64,000 nt of DNA from Chloroflexota bacterium (GCA_016887485.1 CP069394.1:124001-188000), one strand, 5' to 3'. Positions 1-8,897 are shown, numbered from the stretch's first letter. Notes: generated by a model from the sequence alone, not told the origin. Translations and numbers: made by a program.

Positions 1-376
1 AGTCGAATGAGGTCGGGAAGTAGTCATCCAGTGCAACCAGGTCACCTTGAGCGACAAATTCGGGGATGGATTCATCTGCTAATTGCATAATGTCCGGTGC
101 AGCGCCAGCAGTGAACATGGTTTGCAGGCGGGTATCGTAATCTCGATCCGCGACAGCTTCCAATTGAACCAGAACATCCGGGTTGTCTGCTTCATAGAGG
201 GCGATGGTCGATTGATGCAGGTCCAGCAAGGTGCTGCCGTCACGGGTGCCTAGCCGCAACACGGCTGTACCGCTGGTTTCAGGGGCTGCGGGTGTTTCAG
301 CCGCCTTGGATTGGCAGGCTGTCAGCACGAAGATGGTGATGAATAGAAGAAGTATTAATTTAGATGTTTTTTTCAT
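1..376 (-). CDS. Extracellular solute-binding lipoprotein (N-terminal part, runs off window)
   Basis: Partial gene; only the first 125 codons lie in the window. Start ATG at 376-374 follows an AGAGGAGA ribosome site. The N-terminus MKKTSKLILLLF is a lipoprotein signal with lipobox LTAC, so the mature protein is predicted to be lipid-anchored outside the membrane. The following segment (VLRLGTRDGSTLLDLHQ, a TRLQTMFTAGAAPDIMQL-like stretch, then LVALDDYF) has the pattern of family 1 solute-binding proteins that feed sugar ABC importers. The permeases would lie beyond the left edge. The ligand cannot be told from this piece. Confidence 0.8.
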   Translation of the reverse strand, partial: MKKTSKLILLLFITIFVLTACQSKAAETPAAPETSGTAVLRLGTRDGSTLLDLHQSTIALYEADNPDVLVQLEAVADRDYDTRLQTMFTAGAAPDIMQLADESIPEFVAQGDLVALDDYFPTSFD

Positions 377-471
377 TTTCTCCTCTTAGGTGACCCTTAT
401 TTCTTCAATTTGTTAATTTGTTTTATTGTATTTATCATAGACCAAGCCCAATGGCTTGGCAAGGTATTGTT

Positions 472-508
472 CAGCCGCCAGGAGGATATTGTGTAACCCT
501 GGCGGCTG
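472..508 (-). terminator. Hairpin after the ABC exporter operon
   Basis: An 11-bp perfect inverted repeat (CAGCCGCCAGG at 472-482 and CCTGGCGGCTG at 498-508) lies just downstream of the last ABC permease. It lacks a clear T-run, so it may end the transcript or only protect its 3' end. A second smaller hairpin (CCAAGCC/GGCTTGG, 442-459) follows it. Confidence 0.45.
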
Positions 509-539
509 GTATATTACTATTATTCGTTAACTAAAGGGG

Positions 540-1535
540 TTATTTCAGGCGCAGCTTTTTCCTCAGGATCGGGGTGAGGATTGCCAGATAGACCATCGTG
601 ACCGCCAGGGTCAGTCCACAAGCAGCCAAGAACCCAACCGGTGCGGACCTGGGTCTGACGAAGATGTTTTGAAAGATCACAAACATCCAATAGTTCGGGA
701 AGGGGTAAAAGAGCAGCCGCCATGAATCGGGGACGAAGATGGACAGGATGGGCAATACGGAATAGAGCCCCATGATGAATTTCGTGGTCGCCATCATTTG
801 CAATTGGGTGTTAGAGAGGCCACCGAGTAGGAAGCCGATCAACACAGCAATGCCAACGGAAGACAGATAGCCGATCAGGATTTGCCCCCAAGGGACGGAG
901 ACACCAGCAATGATGATGATGGCGGTGACGGTCATCACCAGCCCGGCAAGCATTGCAAAAATTGCTCTGGCGATGGTCCATTCAGCCATCCGCAGGGGGG
1001 AAACGGCCCAGGCGCGGATCATGCCGCTTTCCTTATCCCGGACCATGTTGAAGGATTCCACAATGGCACCCAGCATGACCGCGGTGATCAGCACTAAGAT
1101 CAGGGCATACTCGGTGAAGAGGGATTCCTTTGGATGGGTTATCACCGTGAAATCAGCCGTCTCTTCAGGCGAGGTTGCGGCGGAGAGCAGGATTTGGGAA
1201 AGTTCTTCACCCTCCTGTTCGTTACCCTGTAGGATGATCTCATATTGACCGTCTTCCCAGTAAATGCCGGGGACATCATCGTTCTTTTCCACTCGTGTGA
1301 TGATGGAATTGCGGTCAGGGACCACAAAGACTTTGGCAAATTCGGTCAGATTCTCCTGAATGGCTTGGGGCATGGCTTCATTGACTGCCACGCGGACACT
1401 AACCGTTTCGATGGAGGGGGCTAAGAGGCGAACGGCTACCGCCATGATGACGGGGGCCAGGAAAATGTAGAACAGGAGGTTGTCACGCAGAACATTGGTC
1501 CAGTCCTGTTTGATGATCGTTAGTATTCGCTTCAT
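540..1535 (-). CDS. ABC-2 type transporter permease
   Basis: 331-residue membrane protein and last gene of the TetR-ABC operon. One N-terminal membrane helix (about 20-40) is followed by a soluble extracytoplasmic region (about 45-140), then about five helices from residue 143 on. This is the layout of ABC-2/DrrB-NatB type exporter permeases. It starts one base after the stop of the related upstream permease, so the two probably form a heterodimer with the ATPase at 2577-3431. The cargo (drug, lipid or Na+) is unknown. Confidence 0.85.
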   Translation of the reverse strand: MKRILTIIKQDWTNVLRDNLLFYIFLAPVIMAVAVRLLAPSIETVSVRVAVNEAMPQAIQENLTEFAKVFVVPDRNSIITRVEKNDDVPGIYWEDGQYEIILQGNEQEGEELSQILLSAATSPEETADFTVITHPKESLFTEYALILVLITAVMLGAIVESFNMVRDKESGMIRAWAVSPLRMAEWTIARAIFAMLAGLVMTVTAIIIIAGVSVPWGQILIGYLSSVGIAVLIGFLLGGLSNTQLQMMATTKFIMGLYSVLPILSIFVPDSWRLLFYPFPNYWMFVIFQNIFVRPRSAPVGFLAACGLTLAVTMVYLAILTPILRKKLRLK

Positions 1536-1536
1536 G

Positions 1537-2580
1537 TCATAACCCCGCTTTCATCAGGCGTTTATAAACAGCGAGGTAACAAACGGCGAAGCTGACCAAT
1601 ACGCTTATTCCCAGGATCAGGAAGGTCTGGTTGAGTGCAGCCGCGCTGCCCATCTCAAAGAGGACATTCCGGAAGCCGAAGATGATCTCATAGGTGGGGA
1701 TCCAGGTGATGAAGGCCGGGGAGAAAACCGGCATGGCATAGGACAACATCGGCAGCATGGCCCCGATCAGGAGCGTGGCCCCGGCAAAGAACCACTCGGA
1801 GATATTGGTAAAGAAAACCGCAATCGCTAGGCCCAGCAGCGTCATCAGGGTGCTGCTGCCAATGATCAGCAAGCTGAGCTGCATGTAATTGGGTGAAGTT
1901 CCGAAGGCAATCAGCGAAACCACCAGGCCATAGATCAGCGAGATCACGTCATAGAGCAGGACCTTGGATAGGATGAAAATCAATGTCCCACCAGGGCTGA
2001 CCCGGTAGGCACGGATAGTTCCTTCCTGTTTGGATTGGAAGATCAACACGGCGCCGATCAGGAAGCCCAACAGGATCACTTCAAAGCTCATGAAGATTGG
2101 GATCATGTTCTTGTTGAGCGGGATTGGTTCGCTGTTTTCGTTCAGGATGGTCAATTCGGCCTCTGTGGGCTGATAGGTGCCCTGCAGTGTTTGGATGATG
2201 GTATCCAGGGACTTCTCTAGCAGGTTGATGTTCTCCTGGGAGATATTGCCCTGAACGATGATCTCAAATTCGGGGGCTTCGAGCGAACCTTGAAAGATCA
2301 CACCCAGCGCCCGTTGGCTTTCAGTAAGGGTTGAATGCAATTCGGATTTGCTGGAGAGCAGCACTTCCGGTTCCGCGCCGAGGGCAACCAGATACTGCTC
2401 AAAAATACCGGCCTCGCTGCCATCATAGAAATATTCCTGGGCGTCGGTGTTGATTTCCACCGGCAGCGCAAAGACCAGGATCAGGATGAGCGCCGCCATC
2501 GCCAGGATGACATAGATATGACCGCTGCGGAATGTGAGCAGAAAATCCTGAGCGATCATGTTGGAGAACTTTCGGATCAT
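1537..2580 (-). CDS. ABC-2 type transporter permease
   Basis: 347-residue membrane protein with the same plan as its downstream neighbour: a helix near residues 22-42, a soluble extracytoplasmic loop of about 120 residues, then helices from about residue 165. Its ATG overlaps the stop of the ATPase gene as ATGA, which suggests translational coupling. It is likely one half of the membrane channel of the exporter. Substrate unknown. Confidence 0.85.
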   Translation of the reverse strand: MIRKFSNMIAQDFLLTFRSGHIYVILAMAALILILVFALPVEINTDAQEYFYDGSEAGIFEQYLVALGAEPEVLLSSKSELHSTLTESQRALGVIFQGSLEAPEFEIIVQGNISQENINLLEKSLDTIIQTLQGTYQPTEAELTILNENSEPIPLNKNMIPIFMSFEVILLGFLIGAVLIFQSKQEGTIRAYRVSPGGTLIFILSKVLLYDVISLIYGLVVSLIAFGTSPNYMQLSLLIIGSSTLMTLLGLAIAVFFTNISEWFFAGATLLIGAMLPMLSYAMPVFSPAFITWIPTYEIIFGFRNVLFEMGSAAALNQTFLILGISVLVSFAVCYLAVYKRLMKAGL

Positions 2581-3431
2581 GCCAGTCTCCGTCCGGTTAG
2601 CTTCAGGAAGATCTCCTCCAGAGTAGCTTCCTGGGTGTGGATGGTCTGGATGGATTTGGTTTCAACTAATTTGCTGAAGGCTTCCTTTTCCTCGGGGTTA
2701 TCCAGTGAGAAGCTGGCCGTTTTGAACTGGTCGCCATTGCCATATTCCACCTGGACGCTATTTTGACCGTGTTGGAGCTTGAGATTGCGGGGGGTATCCA
2801 TCGCCACCAGCTTACCTTCATTGATGAAGGCCACCCGGTCACAAAGCTCATCAGCAGTGAACATATTGTGGGTGGTTAGGAAAATCGTGGCCCCGCGGTC
2901 AATCTGCTGGTGGATAATGTCCTTGATCATCGCAGCGGTGCCGGGGTCAAGGCCGGCAGTGGGTTCATCGAGGAACAGGATTTCCGGCTTGTTGACCAGT
3001 GAACGGGCAAAGTTCAGCCTTTGCTTCATGCCGCGGGAATATTTTCCGGCTTTCTGGTGGGCTGATTCGGCGATGCCGACCATCGTCAGCAGCTTGATAG
3101 GGTCTTCTGTGGGGACATCGAACAACCCGGCATAGAATTTGAGGTTTTCAAAGCCGGTCAATCTTTCGTAGATGTAAGGTAGTTCAAAGGACACGCCCAA
3201 CCGATTGAAGAAGGATTTCCCCAGTTTGGTTACCGGAACGCCATCCACCGAAACTTCGCCTTGCTGTAAGGGGAGCAGACTGGTGATGATCGCCTGGGTG
3301 GTGCTTTTGCCTGCGCCGCTGGGCCCCAGGAAACCAAAGATTTCCCCTTTTTCAATGGTAAAGGTGATGTCTTCCAGGGCGTTTTTATCCGCACCGGGAT
3401 AACGATGGGTGAGGTGCTTAATTTCAATCAT
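2577..3431 (-). CDS. ABC transporter ATP-binding protein (exporter)
   Basis: 284-residue ATPase. Walker A GPSGAGKST (36-44), signature YSRGMKQR (131-138, the form common in ABC-2 exporters), Walker B ILFLDEP (151-157) and an H-loop in TTHNM are intact. The C-terminal 70 residues past the nucleotide-binding domain resemble the extension of drug/Na+ exporters of the NatA/DrrA group. It lies between the TetR regulator and two permeases in one operon. It should power export of an unknown compound whose presence is probably sensed by the TetR protein. Confidence 0.92.
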   Translation of the reverse strand: MIEIKHLTHRYPGADKNALEDITFTIEKGEIFGFLGPSGAGKSTTQAIITSLLPLQQGEVSVDGVPVTKLGKSFFNRLGVSFELPYIYERLTGFENLKFYAGLFDVPTEDPIKLLTMVGIAESAHQKAGKYSRGMKQRLNFARSLVNKPEILFLDEPTAGLDPGTAAMIKDIIHQQIDRGATIFLTTHNMFTADELCDRVAFINEGKLVAMDTPRNLKLQHGQNSVQVEYGNGDQFKTASFSLDNPEEKEAFSKLVETKSIQTIHTQEATLEEIFLKLTGRRLA

Positions 3432-3489
3432 GGGTTGTCCTTAAATTGGAAAAGTAAGTTAATAATACAAGCTTGAATTATATCAAGGT

Positions 3490-4137
3490 TTATTTATAGG
3501 CAATGCCTTTTTCAAATACCCTGATCAGGTTATCCAGTAGGGCTTGCGCTTCCGGATCTTCGAAGATCTGGTCTGGATCGACATTCGGATCATCCAGTTT
3601 CAGGCGTTTGATGGCATAGCGGCCGAACTGGTAGAAGGTGGTTTCCATAATGAATGCTGCCAGGTTTACATCAGCCCAAGGGCTGATCTCACCGTGGTGG
3701 ATGCCCTGGGTAAGCAGCTGTTTGAAGAGCTGGGTGGGCCCGCGCCGGCGCATCTCCTCCGCCATTTTTGGGAAGGGGACTTCTTCAACAAAAGCGCGAT
3801 AAGCTACCCGGGCAAGGCCGGGTTCATTCACCTCAAATTGGACTGCCGATTGGAAAAGGCGCCGGACATAATCAAAAAGGTTGCCGGAGAGGTCCCCGGC
3901 AGGTAAATCCTTGAGTAGATTGAGTTTTTCTTCGATCCCGAGTTCGATCAGGTATTTGTAAAGGTCCTGTTTATCCTCGAAGTATTGGTAAAAGGTGCCT
4001 TTGGTAATTTCTGCCTCCCGGACGATATTGGAAATGGAAGCGACGTCATACGGATTGTCCGCAAATTCCTGAATGGCAATGTCGATGATCCGGTCGCGTT
4101 TGTCAGCTGCGAGGTTGAAGAAGGTCTCTTTTAGCAT
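3490..4137 (-). CDS. TetR/AcrR family transcriptional regulator
   Basis: 215 residues. The N-terminal TetR helix-turn-helix spans about 8-55 (RIIDIAIQEFADNPYDVASI then ITKGTFYQYFEDKQDLYKYL). The C-terminal ligand-binding part is all helical and has no recognisable ligand motif. It is first in the ABC exporter operon, 58 nt before the ATPase, so it probably represses the operon and itself until a substrate is bound. No clear palindromic operator was found by eye upstream. Confidence 0.92.
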   Translation of the reverse strand: MLKETFFNLAADKRDRIIDIAIQEFADNPYDVASISNIVREAEITKGTFYQYFEDKQDLYKYLIELGIEEKLNLLKDLPAGDLSGNLFDYVRRLFQSAVQFEVNEPGLARVAYRAFVEEVPFPKMAEEMRRRGPTQLFKQLLTQGIHHGEISPWADVNLAAFIMETTFYQFGRYAIKRLKLDDPNVDPDQIFEDPEAQALLDNLIRVFEKGIAYK

Positions 4138-4306
4138 AGTGTTAAATTCTTTTGTAATGGAGTCAGATTCGGTTTTGATTTTGCATTCTAGGCGAGAAGG
4201 CTGAAACTGTCAACCTGGAGTTACCAAGGCAGTAATCCTGTTTTCCGAGGGTGAAAATACTGTAAAATGGAATTATTGCCCCGCCCCCAACACTAAAGGA
4301 TAATCT

Positions 4307-4446
4307 ATGACTGCAGTGAGTGCACCCCAGAAACGGTTGAGTTTTGTAATAGATCGATCTTTGGGTTGGTACCACACCTTAATTCAAGCATGTTCAATTT
4401 CGGCGTGACCTCAGAAACGATGAACGCTTTTATCGGTATGAGTTAA
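4307..4446 (+). pseudogene. Possible remnant of a deleted gene
   Basis: A 33-codon frame (4307-4408) begins with a good ribosome site (AAAGGA, 6 nt before ATG) and is followed in the next frame by 18 codons ending at 4446 (from ATG 4390). The two overlap, and both read like ordinary protein sequence (first frame contains RLSFVIDRSLGWYHTLIQ). This fits the two ends of a gene that lost its middle, just before chrA. The family is not recognised. It may also be an unrelated leader peptide or chance. Confidence 0.3.
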
Positions 4447-4461
4447 TAAGAAAGGGTGAAA

Positions 4462-5619
4462 ATGACTGATAACGGCGGTCAGCGGCAGCGTTTAGGGGAA
4501 ATTGCATCTGTTTTCCTGCGCCTGGGCTTCACAGCTTTTGGGGGTCCGGCGGCGGCCCTGGCGATGATGCGCCAGGAAGTTGTGCTGAAACGTAAATGGC
4601 TGACCGAGGATGAATTTCTCGATTTTTGGGGGATTTCCAACCTGGTGCCGGGCCCGAATGCCACGGAACTGGCGATTCACATTGGATACCGCTACGCAGG
4701 ATGGCCAGGATTGGTTCTGGCAGGGGTCTGCTACATTATCCCCGCTATGGCAATTGTGCTGGGGCTGGCGTGGGCTTATGTTGCGTATGGGGGCTTGCCG
4801 GCGCTGACCGGGGTTTTGGATGGAGTCAAACCGGTCGTGGTTGCTATATTGTTATGGGCATTATGGGGGATGCTGCGACCAAGAATCAAAAAAATTCTCG
4901 GACTGGTCGTCACCGGTGCTGTTTTCGTTGGATATCTCTGGAGTGGCCGCCCGATCCTCTGGCTTTTAGCTGGGGGCGTGGTGATGTGGCTGATGTATTG
5001 GTTGAAATCCCACAAAACACCGCCATCTCTATTGCTCGCTGGCGCGCCGTTGATCGTAAGGGCCCGAGTCTTGCTCAGGCCGCTGGTGCCATTCAACCTC
5101 TGGCGGCTTTTCTGGGTGTTCCTGAAAGCCGGGTCGCTGATGTATGGCAGCGGGTATGTCTTGCTGGCCTTCATTCAGGATGATCTGGTGAACAAGCTGG
5201 GGTGGCTGACCCAAAGCCAACTGCTGGATGCGATTGCCGTGGGTCAGGTGACGCCCGGTCCCCTGGCAACCACAGCGACCTTTGTTGGCTACCTGACCGG
5301 GGGCTTGGGTGGGGCAGCCCTGGCGACCTTGGGTATGTTCCTGCCGGGGTTCATTTTTGTGCTGCTAACCCATCCATTATTGCGCCGGATGCAGGAATCG
5401 GCACCCTGGCGGCACTTTCTGGATGGAGTTAACTTCGCTGCCCTGGGATTGATGGCGGGGGTGATTTGGGATATTGGCCGGACAGTGGCTTTGGAACCGC
5501 TGGGGATCGGGGTTGGACTGATCTCCCTGCTTCTGCTGGTCATCTTTGAGCTGCCTGCTCCCTGGCTGATACTCGGTGGGGCGATGGTGGGGGTAGGTAA
5601 GGTGCTGTTGGGATTTTAA
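4462..5619 (+). CDS. chrA: Chromate transporter, CHR family (two-domain ChrA)
   Basis: 385-residue membrane protein made of two homologous CHR halves. Half one carries FTAFGGPAAALAMM and LVPGPNATELAIHIG; half two (from about residue 215) carries GYVLLAFIQDDLV and TPGPLATTATFVGY. Long CHR proteins export chromate, or in some cases other oxyanions. I prefer ATG 4462 over GTG 4456 because the AGAAAGGG ribosome site would sit on top of the GTG. Its 3' end overlaps the converging peptidase gene by 4 nt. Confidence 0.9.
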   Translation: MTDNGGQRQRLGEIASVFLRLGFTAFGGPAAALAMMRQEVVLKRKWLTEDEFLDFWGISNLVPGPNATELAIHIGYRYAGWPGLVLAGVCYIIPAMAIVLGLAWAYVAYGGLPALTGVLDGVKPVVVAILLWALWGMLRPRIKKILGLVVTGAVFVGYLWSGRPILWLLAGGVVMWLMYWLKSHKTPPSLLLAGAPLIVRARVLLRPLVPFNLWRLFWVFLKAGSLMYGSGYVLLAFIQDDLVNKLGWLTQSQLLDAIAVGQVTPGPLATTATFVGYLTGGLGGAALATLGMFLPGFIFVLLTHPLLRRMQESAPWRHFLDGVNFAALGLMAGVIWDIGRTVALEPLGIGVGLISLLLLVIFELPAPWLILGGAMVGVGKVLLGF

Positions 5620-6308
5620 GCTTTTTGATGGGTATCTTGATCAATAATTGAAATTTTCCTCATCTGACTCATGATGTGCTGCCCGCGTGTGGTCTCATTA
5701 AATTCTTTGTGGTTTGTTCCCCAATCCCAGTCTGATTTTTCACCCCGTTTGGCGGCTTTAGTTGCTCGTCCTTTGGCAACCTCGGGGAAAACGGATGATG
5801 CAAAGCATTCCGCCAGGTCCTCGCTGGCATTGAAGTTACGATCCGAGCCGCAGGGTGGGGCCGCAATGCCGGTGTGGTACCAAAGGGCCTGCCAGTCGAG
5901 TCGTTTCTTGAGTCCCAATGAGCGTTCCAGCCATTTCTCGAAGTGGCGCAGGGGACGTTTGAGCCATTCCAGCCGTCCGGCCTGGAGCCGTGTCCGCAGG
6001 TCACGCTCAGGTGAGCGCTGCCAGGCATTGTTCCAGCGATGACCGAGTTCATGCGCAAGAGTCCAGTCCGTCCATTCCGCATCCAATTCTACCGTGCCGC
6101 CGATGGTTCGCCCGACGCGGCCTGCGCGTGAGCTGTGGCGGAAGATGGTTTCCTGTCCATTGAACACACTGGCGACATTTTTTCCCGCCAGGGCCTCGAT
6201 CCGTTGCATAACTGCCAGGATCCTCCGGGCTTCATCCTCAGCCCAATCGCCCTCCAAAACCACTTTACTTTTGATTAATGCCGACCTTACATCATCCAAA
6301 ACTCGCAC
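5616..6308 (-). CDS. Putative zinc metallopeptidase (HELGH)
   Basis: 230 residues, no signal peptide. A zinc-binding helix TLAHELGHRWNNAW carries HELGH at 86-90; the later ASEDLAECFASS (about 170) could give the glutamate third ligand, as in gluzincins. The family is not recognised beyond that. The start is uncertain: GTG 6308 has its GAGG too close, and TTG 6299 would have better spacing. It converges on chrA with a 4-nt overlap, so it has its own promoter and probably an unrelated role. Confidence 0.6.
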   Translation of the reverse strand: MRVLDDVRSALIKSKVVLEGDWAEDEARRILAVMQRIEALAGKNVASVFNGQETIFRHSSRAGRVGRTIGGTVELDAEWTDWTLAHELGHRWNNAWQRSPERDLRTRLQAGRLEWLKRPLRHFEKWLERSLGLKKRLDWQALWYHTGIAAPPCGSDRNFNASEDLAECFASSVFPEVAKGRATKAAKRGEKSDWDWGTNHKEFNETTRGQHIMSQMRKISIIDQDTHQKA

Positions 6309-6392
6309 CTCGTTTTAAACTCGGTTGGTTTATGATAATAGTAATGTAATTATATCTGGGTTGATTGAGAAATTTGCCCTGAGGGAGGGTGG

Positions 6393-7205
6393 ATGGCAGT
6401 TAAGTACCCGGTACCTGATCGAGAATTAAATGAAATTTTAAATCGTTTGGTGGATGGTATTAAACCCGTCCTGGGACCGAATTTCCTGGGTGGTTATCTG
6501 GGCGGTTCTTTTGCGCATGGTGGTTGGGATGTTTATAGCGATGTCGATTTTACGATTGTCATTGAAGAGGAACTGGACCCCAGAATATTGGAAGACCTGA
6601 AAGTTGTTCATGCCAGGGTTTTTACGATCAATCATTATTGGGCCAGACATTTGGAAGGTTCTTATTTTCCCAGGTCTGTGCTTTCAGATTTGAACCGGAC
6701 AAATGAGCCGCTTTGGTATCTGGATAATGGCAGCCTCAATTTTGAACGCTCCATGCATGACAATACACTGGTTAACCGCTGGGTGCTGCGGGAATATGGG
6801 CTGATTCTGCAAGGGCCGGAGCCATCCATTTGGATCCCCCGCATCCCTGAAATTTTTTTGAAGGCGGAAGTCTGGTGGATGATGCGGGAATGGGGTGGGG
6901 ATATCCTCTCTGGCGCGTACCGGATTTCTTCCCGTTTCTCCCAGACATTCACCGTGCTGAACTTCTGCCGGATGCTCTACACACTTTCCACCGGGCGGGT
7001 GCAATCGAAACAAACCGGCGCAGCCTGGGCCAGAGCAATCCTCGCGACCAAATGGGTCCCTCTGATTGATGACGCACTGAGCGCTCGGGTGAATCAGTAT
7101 CAGCGGGTATATGATCAGGCTGACCCGGGTAAGATCCGGGATACACGCGATTTTATCCGCTATGCCCTGATGGAAGTCAAGAATCTCACTGGTTTTCAAA
7201 ATTAG
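6393..7205 (+). CDS. Nucleotidyltransferase with DUF4111 (aminoglycoside adenylyltransferase-like)
   Basis: 270 residues. The N-terminal polymerase-beta fold carries GSFAHGG (38-44) and SDVDF (49-53), with metal-binding D50 and D52, as in ANT(3'')/ANT(9). The C-terminal all-helical part (about 150-265) matches the DUF4111 cap of those enzymes. Family members add AMP to aminoglycosides, but many chromosomal homologues have no proven drug substrate. ATG 6393 follows GGGAGGGTGG. Stand-alone gene; resistance is only a possibility. Confidence 0.75.
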   Translation: MAVKYPVPDRELNEILNRLVDGIKPVLGPNFLGGYLGGSFAHGGWDVYSDVDFTIVIEEELDPRILEDLKVVHARVFTINHYWARHLEGSYFPRSVLSDLNRTNEPLWYLDNGSLNFERSMHDNTLVNRWVLREYGLILQGPEPSIWIPRIPEIFLKAEVWWMMREWGGDILSGAYRISSRFSQTFTVLNFCRMLYTLSTGRVQSKQTGAAWARAILATKWVPLIDDALSARVNQYQRVYDQADPGKIRDTRDFIRYALMEVKNLTGFQN

Positions 7206-7230
7206 ATTAAATTTCAACCTTAAGGCTGGG

Positions 7231-7236
7231 TATAAT
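7231..7236 (+). promoter_or_regulatory. Minus-10 box of the PFK-like gene
   Basis: TATAAT, 38 nt before the start codon at 7274. No good minus-35 match stands at 17 nt. A GAAGG ribosome site follows. Confidence 0.5.
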
Positions 7237-7273
7237 GGGGGATAATAGCGCCCCGATTTGAAAGAAGGTCAAG

Positions 7274-8395
7274 ATGGCTGATAAGGTTGGAATCCTCACA
7301 GCAGGAAGTGATTGTCCTGGGCTGAACGCCTCCATTCGCGGATTTGGCAAGGCTGCCCGGAATACATATGGCATGGCGTTGGTTGGGTTCAGGGATGGCT
7401 TCCGCGGCCTGGTGGAAAACCGCACCCTTGACCTGAGCGGCGATGCCCTTTCGAACATCCTCACGGCCGGTGGCACCATTTTGGGTACCAGCCGGGACAT
7501 TCCGCAGGCCTTTGTGAAGGGGGGCAAAACGCTGGACCTGACGGAAGATGCAGTGAAGGCTTATCATGCCAATAAACTGGATGCCCTCGTCTGCATTGGC
7601 GGCCGCGAGACTCAGGAAGCTGCAACCCGCCTGAAGCAGGAGGGTTTACATGTCCTTACCCTGCCGAAATCAGCGGATAATGACGTCCCGATGACGGATA
7701 CCACCATTGGCTTTGACACGGCTAAGGATATTGCTACCGAGGCGATTGACCGGCTGCATAGCACAGCCAACAGCAATCACCGGATCATCATTGTGGAGAT
7801 CATGGGGCGCGAGGTGGGCTGGCTGACATTAGGCGCGGGAATCGCGGCTGGGGCGGATGTGATCCTGATCCCTGAGATTCCTTATAACATTGATGAAATT
7901 TCCAGAGCAATCCTCCAGCGTAACCAGGCTGGGAAGATGTTCAGCATTGTGGCTGTCGCTGAAGGCGCAACATCCTCAGAACTTGTGGCATTTTTTGAGC
8001 GTTCGATCAAGATTGACCAAAAGAAGCATGCCAGCAGCGCAGAAGAGGATATGGCGCAAAAGATGGAAGCCCTCAAGCGCAAATATGGCGGCCAGACGCT
8101 TTTGCTGGCGAACCGTTTGGAAGAATCGACCGGGTTGGAAAGCCGGATCACGATCCTGGGTTACCTGCTACGGGGCGGCGCTCCTTCGGCAAGTGACCGG
8201 GTGTTGGCGACACAATTGGGTACCCGTGCGGCTGATCTGATCCATGATGGACAGTTTGGCTTCATGGTCGGCTACCGTCATGGCGGAGCGGATTGTGTTC
8301 CACTGGAAGATGTGGCTGGATGCCAGAAGAAAGTCCCGCTGGATCATTCCTGGATCAAGAGCGCCCGGCATGTCGGCACCATCCTGGGTGATTGA
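7274..8395 (+). CDS. 6-phosphofructokinase family protein with altered active site
   Basis: 373 residues, full-length PFK fold. Recognisable blocks are GSDCPGLNASIRG (11-23), GGTILGTSRD, PKSADND (131-137), EIMGREVGWLTLG (M177, G178, R179) and GYLLRGGAPSASDR. The catalytic D135 and D137 are present. Three places differ from the classical enzyme: the GGD loop near the N-terminus is GSD, the metal/phosphate-donor motif GGDG(S/T) or GGEDT is GGRET (109-113), and the usual GHxQRGG histidine is Y297. It may use another phosphate donor, be regulatory, or be inactive. A strong terminator follows. Confidence 0.8.
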   Translation: MADKVGILTAGSDCPGLNASIRGFGKAARNTYGMALVGFRDGFRGLVENRTLDLSGDALSNILTAGGTILGTSRDIPQAFVKGGKTLDLTEDAVKAYHANKLDALVCIGGRETQEAATRLKQEGLHVLTLPKSADNDVPMTDTTIGFDTAKDIATEAIDRLHSTANSNHRIIIVEIMGREVGWLTLGAGIAAGADVILIPEIPYNIDEISRAILQRNQAGKMFSIVAVAEGATSSELVAFFERSIKIDQKKHASSAEEDMAQKMEALKRKYGGQTLLLANRLEESTGLESRITILGYLLRGGAPSASDRVLATQLGTRAADLIHDGQFGFMVGYRHGGADCVPLEDVAGCQKKVPLDHSWIKSARHVGTILGD

Positions 8396-8414
8396 AACAG
8401 AACATTAATTATTT

Positions 8415-8446
8415 AAACCTCCCGGTTTTCCTGACGGGAGGTTTTT
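8415..8446 (+). terminator. Rho-independent terminator
   Basis: Ten-bp stem AAACCTCCCG/CGGGAGGTTT around a 10-nt loop, followed by TTTTTG-type U-run. It ends the PFK-like transcript. Confidence 0.85.
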
Positions 8447-8501
8447 GTTGCCTTTATGAGTTTTCGTTCTTATAGGATAAAATCAGGCTGAGGAGTGAAC
8501 T

Positions 8502-8897
8502 ATGAATTTTTTGATGAGTATATTTGATTTACACGGATTGAAGATATGGCGGATTATCGTCGCTTTGGCCCTGAACTTGGTCGTTATGAGCCTGTTCTTT
8601 GTGGGGCTGAATGCCTTGCTGATCCAACAGGGGGGGTGGGCGGACGGAATGGATATCAGCCTGATGTTGTGGGTTTTCCTGGTCAGTGGATTGCTTGGTT
8701 TTGGGATCGCCTTTCTGACGCGGGCGGAACGGGGGATCAGCTATGCGGCCTGGGGTTCGATTGGTTCCTTCGCCGTGGTCACAATTTTAATGTTAGAGGC
8801 TGGACTGCTGGCGCTGCTGGTGGCCCTAATGGCGCTGATGGGCGGCTATAACGGCGGCTTGATTGGTCAGTGGCTGCGGCAAAAACGAGATATGTAA
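8502..8897 (+). CDS. Small four-helix membrane protein, unknown
   Basis: 131 residues with about four hydrophobic helices (about 15-40, 52-72, 80-103, 105-123) and a short basic tail. ATG 8502 follows GAGGAG at good spacing, and a TAAAAT-type minus-10 lies upstream. No family recognised. It stands alone between terminator 8415 and the mannosidase gene, which starts 46 nt later and could be co-transcribed. Confidence 0.65.
   Translation: MNFLMSIFDLHGLKIWRIIVALALNLVVMSLFFVGLNALLIQQGGWADGMDISLMLWVFLVSGLLGFGIAFLTRAERGISYAAWGSIGSFAVVTILMLEAGLLALLVALMALMGGYNGGLIGQWLRQKRDM

Noticed and set aside
4163-4375. 70-codon open frame on the minus strand
   Set aside because: No ribosome site, low-complexity odd composition, and it overlaps the promoter and remnant region.
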